The notes below the pieces were generated by a model. That model was not told the origin of the DNA. It made no database searches and was given only the letters and a program-made list of their open reading frames with translations. A stretch of 23,065 nucleotides of DNA, taken from NCBI GenBank assembly GCA_937902805.1, contig CALEMB010000049.1, forward strand, positions 1 through 23,065, written 5' to 3'. The position numbers and the translations under genes were made by a program. The stretch comes from an uncultured Bacteroidales bacterium (GTDB lineage: Bacteria; Bacteroidota; Bacteroidia; Bacteroidales; F082). Shown piece after piece: positions 13,588 through 20,200 of the stretch (its first letter is position 1; each line of letters starts with the position of its first letter).

Positions 13588-13637
13588 TGAGCTTGTCGAA
13601 ACGCCGTCATCTATCGGTCGGCCCTTCGACAAGCTCA
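13588..13637. repeat. TTCGACAAGCTCA inverted repeat
   Basis: TGAGCTTGTCGAA (13588-13600) and TTCGACAAGCTCA (13625-13637) are perfect 13-base inverted arms with a 24-base spacer. This motif is a familiar REP-like sequence scattered in many bacterial genomes. It lies in the 113-base gap between DUF4159 and the zinc-ribbon gene. Next to it (13541-13577) is an AT-rich run with repeated CAGTTA. Confidence 0.85.
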
Positions 13638-13653
13638 GGGACCTTAGATTATT

Positions 13654-14301
13654 CTATTTCGTAAACACATACCGCAAGATATTCGCGCCCATCTTAAGGG
13701 CTTTCTCTCGCGTCTCTTGCGAGTCGTGATGTACGCGTTGGTCTTCCCAACCGTCGCCGAGGTCACATTCGTAAGTAAAAATGCACACCACCCTACCCTC
13801 GTATATCAAAGCGAAGAGTTGGGGAGGTTTGTTGTCATGCTCATGGATCTTCGGCAAGCCGTTGGGGAAAGCATACGGCTTTTGGAAAATCTCATGCGTG
13901 TAGGGCAGCTCCACGAAATCCAACTCGGGAAACACCTTTTTCATCTGAGGCTCAATGTATTGTCGGATGCCGTAGTTGTCGTCGATGTGCAGGAAACCGC
14001 CTGCCAGCATGTAGTTGCGCAGGTTTTGTGCCTCGGCAGCATCAAAGACAACGTTGCCGTGCCCCGTCATATAAACATAAGGATAGTTGAACAAGTCAGG
14101 AGACGACGGTTCTACCGTCGGCACGTTCGGGTTGATGTCCGTTCCGATTTCTTGGTTGCAGAAACGCACCAAATTGGGCAGTGAGGTTGGATTGCCGTAC
14201 CAGTCACCTCCGCCACGATATTTCAGCAAAGCGATATTGAGTTGCTGGGCTGAGGCAACGAAAGAAAACGACATCAATATGACAATCAACAGTCTCTTCA
14301 T
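13654..14301 (-). CDS. Exported DUF4159 protein
   Basis: This 215-residue protein has a signal peptide (MKRLLIVILMSFSFVASAQ), so it is periplasmic or surface-exposed. The mature part starts QLNIALLKYRGGGDWYGNPT and carries the DUF4159 landmarks: NYPYVYMTGHGNVVF, LRNYMLAGGFLHIDDNYG, and a C-terminal GWEDQRVHHDS segment. The family has a glutamine-amidotransferase-like fold without a proven activity; it often sits near gliding or AAA-ATPase loci in Bacteroidota. ATG 14301 overlaps the rsmE stop in an ATGA junction, so translation is coupled to rsmE. An in-frame upstream start at 14334 would lack a signal peptide at its end and was rejected. Confidence 0.86.
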   Translation of the reverse strand: MKRLLIVILMSFSFVASAQQLNIALLKYRGGGDWYGNPTSLPNLVRFCNQEIGTDINPNVPTVEPSSPDLFNYPYVYMTGHGNVVFDAAEAQNLRNYMLAGGFLHIDDNYGIRQYIEPQMKKVFPELDFVELPYTHEIFQKPYAFPNGLPKIHEHDNKPPQLFALIYEGRVVCIFTYECDLGDGWEDQRVHHDSQETREKALKMGANILRYVFTK

Positions 14302-15005
14302 TTCATTTGGTTGATAAGTTGAATAGTGTGGCAAGCCACGATGGCTGCTGTTTCAGTACGTAATCTTGCCTCGCCCAAGCTACACGGCACGAAACCGTTC
14401 TCTTTGGCTAAGGCCACTTCCTCGGGACTAAAGTCGCCTTCGGGGCCAATGAGCACCAAAGCGTTTTCACCTTTATTATATAGGTCGCAGAGGCAGTCTT
14501 TCACGTCATCGTCAATCCAAGCGATGAACTTTTGTCCTTCGAAGGGTTGTTTCACTAATTTATCAAATGGGACCAGATTCTCCACCTTTGGCAAGCGCGA
14601 CTTGATGCTCTGCTTCATGGCAGCGGCCATCACCTTTTGGAAACGCTCCACATTGGCGGCACGACGTTCGGAATGGTACGAGGTGAACAATCTCACCTTG
14701 TCAATGCCGATTTCAGTCGCCTTTTCCAAAAACCACTCTGTGCGTTCGTTGAGTTTGGTCGGGGCAATGGCGATTTCGAGGTTAAAACCCCAGTGGTCAT
14801 ACCCTTTGCGCTGGTTAGTCAGGTTGACGGTAGCCCGTTTGGGCAAAGCCTCCACCAGCTCGGCGTCGAAGAGATAACCTTCGCCGTTGGTGACGCAGAA
14901 GTGCTCGCCCTCGGTCATACGCAGCACTTTGACGCAGTGCTTCGACTCGTCCTCGGGGAGGGTGGTTAGGCCTTCTTTTGCTCCAGGTATGTAAAAGACA
15001 TTCAT
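14298..15005 (-). CDS. rsmE: 16S rRNA m3U1498 methyltransferase
   Basis: RsmE methylates N3 of U1498 in 16S rRNA using S-adenosylmethionine. The 235-residue protein has an N-terminal PUA-like domain (MNVFYIPGAKEG, SKHCVKVLRMTEGEHFCVTN) and a C-terminal SPOUT knot: ALVLIGPEGDFSPEEVALAK (~187-206) and SLGEARLRTETAAIVACHTI (~211-230). ERTEWFLEKATEIGIDKVRL is the conserved central helix. Length and start (ATG 15005) are normal. It lies downstream of argS after a 153-base gap holding an inverted repeat, and its TGA overlaps the DUF4159 ATG. Confidence 0.95.
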   Translation of the reverse strand: MNVFYIPGAKEGLTTLPEDESKHCVKVLRMTEGEHFCVTNGEGYLFDAELVEALPKRATVNLTNQRKGYDHWGFNLEIAIAPTKLNERTEWFLEKATEIGIDKVRLFTSYHSERRAANVERFQKVMAAAMKQSIKSRLPKVENLVPFDKLVKQPFEGQKFIAWIDDDVKDCLCDLYNKGENALVLIGPEGDFSPEEVALAKENGFVPCSLGEARLRTETAAIVACHTIQLINQMK

Positions 15006-15039
15006 TAGTTTGTTTATTCTTGTTGTTGCTTTGCGTCAT

Positions 15040-15142
15040 TGACTCGCTTCGCATCGTCGAATCTTCGATTTGCGAGGAGGAACGGCGAAGCAATCTAGGC
15101 ATTAAGCTTATTCTCTGGATTGCTTCGTTCCTCGCAATGACG
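15040..15142. repeat. GTCATTGCGAGG-type inverted repeat element
   Basis: The left part (TGCGAGGAGGAACGGCGAAG, 15071-15090, then CAATCT) and the right part (CTGGATTGCTTCGTTCCTCG at 15115-15134, then CAATGACG) are inverted partners around TTAAGCTTA-containing sequence. The right edge read in reverse is CGTCATTGCGAGGAACGAAG. The flank CGTCATTGACTCGCTTCGC (from 15036) belongs to the same family. Similar elements are scattered in genomes of several phyla. It fills the gap between argS and rsmE. Confidence 0.8.
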
Positions 15143-15158
15143 CGAAGCGTGTCCAATT

Positions 15159-16970
15159 TTACATCCTCTCCGGCATCCCAATACCCAGCAGTTCAGAGGC
15201 ATTGCGCAACAAGGCGGCCACCATGTCGCACACCTGCAGGCGGAACATGCGGCGGTCGGCATCGGGCTCCTTCAGGATGCTGCACTCTTGGTAGAACTGG
15301 TTGAATTCCTTGGCGAGGTCGAAGATGAAGTTGGCAATCATCGCGGGACTGCGGTTCTCAGCGGCTTGGTTCAGCACCATCGGCCAGCCATACATCATCA
15401 CGATGATCTCTTTCTCCTTGGGTTGCAAGTCACTGACCTTCACCTCGCTTTCAAGCTTGATGCCTTGTTCCTCGGCCTTACGCAGCACCGAGCAGATACG
15501 GGCGTGGGTGTATTGCACAAACGGGCCCGTATTACCGTTGAAGTCGATGGACTCTTCGGGATTGAAGAGCATGGTCTTCTTCGGGTCGACTTTAAGGATG
15601 AAATACTTCAAGGCACCCAACCCGATGGTGTGATAGAGTTTGTCAGCTTCCTCGGGTGAAAGGTCTTTGGCCTTACCGAGTTCCTCGGAGACACCCTTGG
15701 CTGTGGCCACCATCTCGTCCATAAGGTCGTCGGCGTCAACCACAGTGCCCTCGCGGGATTTCATCTTGCCGTTGGGCAGTTCCACCATACCGTAAGAAAG
15801 GTGCTCGATGTCGTTGCCCCACTCGCGACCGAGGCGCACCAACACGCGCTTCAGCACATCGAAGTGATATATTTGTTCATTACCCACGACATAAATCAAC
15901 TTCTCGGGGTCGTATTCCTTGACACGCAGCTGGGCGGTGCCGAGGTCTTGGGTCATATAGACAGAGGTGCCGTCGCGGCGGAGCAGGAGTTTCTCGTCCA
16001 AACCTTCATCGCGGAGGTCACACCACACCGAGTTGTCGTCTCGACGATAAAGAACGCCTTTTTCCAAGCCTTCTTGTACCAGTGCCTTACCCAGCAGATA
16101 AGTCTGCGATTCATAGTAGATCTTCTCGAAGGACACACCCATGCGCTTGTAGGTCACATCGAAGCCGTTGTACACCCATTGGTTCATGGTCTCCCAAAGG
16201 TGGCGCACCTCAGGATCGTTGGCCTCCCATTTCACCAACATCTCGCGGGCTTCCCGCATCAGCGTGGACTCAGCTTCAGCCTTGGCTTTGGCTTCTTCCT
16301 GCTCTTTTTCGCTCAAATCGGCATAGTTCGCAGGCAGCAAAGTTTTCAACTCCTCTTTATATTTCTTGTCGAAGAGCACATAAAAGTCGCCAATCAGGTG
16401 GTCGCCCTTCTTGCCCGTCGACTCGGGCGTGCAGCCGTTGCCCCACTTCTGCCAAGCTAACATACTCTTGCAGATGTGGATACCACGATCGTTCACCAGG
16501 TTGACGCGCACCACATTCTTGCCATTGGCCTTCATAATCTCGGAGACGCTCCAACCGAGGAGGTTATTGCGGATATGACCCAAGTGCAAAGGCTTGTTCG
16601 TATTGGGCGAGGAATACTCGATGACCACGTTCTTTCCCGAAACGGGTTTGCGGCCGAACTCGCGGTTCTCATGGTTTGCCTTGAAGAAATCCATCCAGAA
16701 CTTATCGGAAATCAGCAGGTTAAGGAAACCTTTCACCACATTGAACTTGGCAATCATGTCCGATTCCTTGATCATTTCGGCACCCATCTCGTTGGCCAGT
16801 TGCTCAGGATTGCGACCCGCCAGTTTTCCGAAGGGAAACACCACAATGGTCATGTCGCCCTCAAACTCGGGGCGTGTCTTTTGGAAATTCACCTGCTGCA
16901 CAGGCGGTTCCTGACCGTATAAATTCTTGAATGACTTTATGAATAAATCTCTTAAAACTTGTTCTAACAT
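15159..16970 (-). CDS. argS: Arginyl-tRNA synthetase
   Basis: ArgRS charges tRNA-Arg with arginine using ATP. The 603-residue protein has the N-terminal Add-1 domain (MLEQVLRDLFIKSFKN), the class I HIGH motif as HLGHIRNN (~129-136) preceded by VIEYSSPNTNKPLHL, and KMKSREGT as the KMSKS-like loop. The C-terminal helical anticodon-binding domain (~470-603, FVQYTHARICSVLRKAEE, then SPAMIANFIFDLAKEFNQFY) ends in the typical GIGMPERM. Start ATG 16970 is 23 bases past a promoter box at 16994-17001. It heads the minus-strand run argS-rsmE-DUF4159. Confidence 0.96.
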   Translation of the reverse strand: MLEQVLRDLFIKSFKNLYGQEPPVQQVNFQKTRPEFEGDMTIVVFPFGKLAGRNPEQLANEMGAEMIKESDMIAKFNVVKGFLNLLISDKFWMDFFKANHENREFGRKPVSGKNVVIEYSSPNTNKPLHLGHIRNNLLGWSVSEIMKANGKNVVRVNLVNDRGIHICKSMLAWQKWGNGCTPESTGKKGDHLIGDFYVLFDKKYKEELKTLLPANYADLSEKEQEEAKAKAEAESTLMREAREMLVKWEANDPEVRHLWETMNQWVYNGFDVTYKRMGVSFEKIYYESQTYLLGKALVQEGLEKGVLYRRDDNSVWCDLRDEGLDEKLLLRRDGTSVYMTQDLGTAQLRVKEYDPEKLIYVVGNEQIYHFDVLKRVLVRLGREWGNDIEHLSYGMVELPNGKMKSREGTVVDADDLMDEMVATAKGVSEELGKAKDLSPEEADKLYHTIGLGALKYFILKVDPKKTMLFNPEESIDFNGNTGPFVQYTHARICSVLRKAEEQGIKLESEVKVSDLQPKEKEIIVMMYGWPMVLNQAAENRSPAMIANFIFDLAKEFNQFYQECSILKEPDADRRMFRLQVCDMVAALLRNASELLGIGMPERM

Positions 16971-16993
16971 AATCTGATACTTTACATTTGGTG

Positions 16994-17001
16994 CAAAAGT
17001 A
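16994..17001 (-). promoter_or_regulatory. -7 promoter box for argS
   Basis: On the minus strand TACTTTTG fits TAnnTTTG and leaves a leader of roughly 17-20 bases before ATG 16970. The region upstream is AT-rich, but no clear -33 TTG was found at the standard spacing. Confidence 0.55.
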
Positions 17002-17015
17002 ATAAATTGTCATAA

Positions 17016-17236
17016 ATGCAGCATAAATACCGATGGAAAAAGTTCCAAATCAACATCAACACCAACAACTTCCTCGCAATGTTGCGTGCCTGTGTGGTCA
17101 TAAGAATGGTGCCATACGATGCCCTTGACCAACGCTTTGAGTTCTCGCCCATCGACGAGGTGGCCCATGCCATTATGCTATTGGCACAGACACCTAAGGA
17201 GTGTGTGGTGTTCCATCCCAACAACACCCATCGTCG
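17016..17236 (+). pseudogene. Fragment resembling an NRPS-type terminal thioester reductase (SDR) domain
   Basis: The 308-base gap between argS and the C25 gene carries a plus-strand frame that reads KKFQININTNNFLAMLR, then KR-poor ACVVIRMVPYDALDQ, RFEFSPIDEVAHAIMLLAQT and PKECVVFHPNNTH. The FEFSPIDEVA.AI.LL..TP.EC.VFHP.N.H pattern resembles the late part of the SDR-type reductase domain that ends some nonribosomal peptide synthetases; this is recognition from memory. A TAA precedes the ATG, similarity fades after ~17236, and the open frame then runs antisense into the C25 gene. No upstream adenylation or carrier domain is present. I read it as a stranded relic of a larger gene. It could also be from another extended SDR protein. 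Confidence 0.5.
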
Positions 17237-17278
17237 GTTTCGACTATTTCAGCGTCTAACAAAGGTCGTCATTGGCCT

Positions 17279-20200
17279 TTATTCGATGACGATTTTCTGC
17301 GTCTTCACGTTGTCGCCATTGATCAGGCGCAACAAATACACGCCAGGAACCATCCCGCTGGTAGAGACGGCGTTCACATCATCTCTACAAATGATGATGC
17401 GCCCCGTGACATCAATGATCTGCATCATGCTGTTGTCGTCAACGCCAGTGAGGATGATTTGTCCGTTGCTAACGAATGCGAAGTTGTCTTCATTTTGCCC
17501 GATGCCGAACACCAGCTTGAATCGATTGGCATAGTCGGTCGTCTGGGAGGTGAAGCTATAACTCGATGTGGCTAAGAGGTCAAGGTCGGCACCCGTCTTG
17601 TTATCAACGAGGTGGAGATAATCCATGTCCACGTTGTTCACATTGAAAGTGAGTGTGTAATGGCCGTTCTTCTCAGCCTTGAAGCAGACGGGGATTTCGC
17701 CCATGTCGTCAGCGTTGACGATGGCATAGTTCCCGTTTTCTTGCGTGAAATAGACCTTGGTGCTATTCGCGTCCAGCTGGAACTTGCCAAGCGTTGCGCC
17801 GCCATCAAAGCGGACGATGGCGTTGTCAACGACGGTGCCCTTGTTGTCGCTGGCCATGATGTCGATATGGGCTATGGTTTGTTGTCCCGATTCCCTGGTT
17901 TGGGCCGTGAAGGTAGCCGTTTGGTTGGCTGCCGTTGCCTGCACAAACACGCCTTCCATCATGGCGACGGCCGTGTTTTCGGTCTCCGCTTTCAAGGCAC
18001 TACCCTCATCATTCAATCTATAATAAGGTATGTCTAAGGAAGCATTGTTAGCAAACGGGTTGCCAATGAGGTTCCAACCGGCAAACTCGGCATTTGGCGT
18101 ATAAGCCAAGTCAATTTCTCCATTGCCACTGTAAGGCGTTCCAGCGAAGTTCAGCGTCACATCATGGCTATTGGCATAAAGGTAGCCCTTGCCAGCTTCG
18201 AGGTTGTAGCTGCCCGCCTTGTAATTCATCCATTCCCGATCTTGGCTCTCGTCAAATGTGTAGAGGTCATAACTGTTGTCAAGCATGTGCTCCACAGCCG
18301 TGGGGTCAACTTCCTCGAAGGGGACGGAGATGAGATAGTAGCCACCGTTGCCGCTGTAGGCATTGATGGTCAGCGGAAGGGTTGGGGCTTGCGGTGTCGA
18401 GATACCAAGAAGCAGGTGGTTCTTCACGGACAAAACCGCATTGGCATTCGGATTCCAACTGGTAGCGCCTGAAGTGGTCGGAGGTGACAGCGGGTTATAG
18501 TTGGTGGAGGAGCTGTACGAATAGAGGGCTTGGCTTGTGCTTGTGCTGTAAACCGAGCAAGCCATATAAGGCGAACTGTTGTAGCTTCCTGAATTATCAT
18601 CGGCCACAACGACCAGGTTAGAGGTGCCGTCATACTCAAACGGAGTGTCAAAAACCACAAAGGTCCATGCGTTGGCAGCCATCGTGACGCTGCCGCTGAA
18701 CACCTTGTCCGCTTCTTTCATCGCAATCCAGTCGATATTGCTGCTGAAGGATGACTTCTCCGTAGTGGCCAAATAGAAATCGTATGTGCGAGTTCTCTCC
18801 GCTCCTTCGTTGTAGAAAGCCATGCAGGAGATGGTTCCCGCTGTGCCGATTTCTTCCGGCGTGTAAATCTGCTGACTCAAGGCATAATTGTAATAGCTGT
18901 AACTCGGCAAATAGTTGTTGGTCGTTTCTCCTGTACCTATTTCCGTAGCTTGGATGAACGAAGCCACAAACGTTCTATCGCTAATAGCCACAAAACTGAT
19001 TTCCAACTCGTTGGAGATAATTTCGTCGTTTTCAGTCCAACCGATGAAGAAGTAGCCTGCATTGGCCGCTGCCGTCAGTGTGCAAGTCTCACCAAAGGTG
19101 TACTCGCCACCACCCGTCACTGTGCCACCCTGGACTGGATCAACACTCACCGTGATGTTGACAGGCTCAGTGGAGGGTGCCGACTTGGTGATGCGGAGTT
19201 GGTTTTTCACATCCATGATGGTCCCGTAGTAAGTGGAAGTGTTCATCGGGTCGTAGTTTGTGCTTTCGCTATAGACACGGATGGCCTGGCTTGTGGCATC
19301 AAACACACGGCATCTCAAGCCACTGCTGGTTGAAGTCGTATGGTCGTCTGAAACAAGCACCACATTCGACACGCCGTCATAGAAGAAGGGCGGATCCAAC
19401 GTGATAACCGTCCAGTCGTTAGCCACCATGGTGACATTGCCGCTAAACACCTTGTCGGCATCGGAGATGCTTTCCCAATCCCTGTTTCCGGTAAAGGTGG
19501 TCTTCGACGAGTTTTTCATATAAAAGTCGTAGTAGCGCGTCTTTGCTGTGCCGCCGTTATAGAAGGCAATGCTGGTAACAACGCCTGCTTCGCCAAATTC
19601 CTCAGAGGTATAGATTTGCTCGGAAAGCGTGTTTTTGTACAAACTATAACTCGGGAGGTAATCGCTTGTCGCATCGCCTCCTTCGCCAATCTCCAAACCT
19701 TCAACGAAGTTGGCTACCAAATCCACATCGGCTGTCACATCAAAAGAATAGGAAACACTGTAGGAAACCACTTCGCCATTTTGGGTCCAATTGGTGAAGA
19801 GATAACCCTCAGCAGGCGTGGCAGTCACTGTGCAGCTTGCCCCATAATGGAACTCTCCGCTGCCAACGACCGTACCGTGCGCATCGTCATCGGGAACAGC
19901 CGTGACGAAGAAGGTCTGGTAAACCATGGCGCAGTCGCAGTCGAACTCATAGAGGACACCAGAAGATGGGGTGCCACTCGATTGATAGACCAACATATCG
20001 CCATCGTATTTCACGACAAACGAACATTCACTGGCCATACTCGCCGAATGCCAGGTCAACGTCACATGAACGCCGTGACCTATTTCCAATTCATATAAAG
20101 CACCGCCGCCTCTTTCGATGGTCAACTCTTGGGCTTCGCTTCCATCATCAAAAGAAACAATCAACTTGTTCCCGTTCCATCCGTCACCGTAGGAGTCACT

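Noticed and set aside
13588..13637. CRISPR array or intrinsic terminator
   Set aside because: There is one inverted pair only, with no regularly spaced direct repeats, and no U-run after the hairpin.
17237..17534. Continuation of the reductase-like frame into the C25 gene
   Set aside because: From about 17237 the frame shows no family features, and from 17279 it is antisense to the C25 sorting domain.
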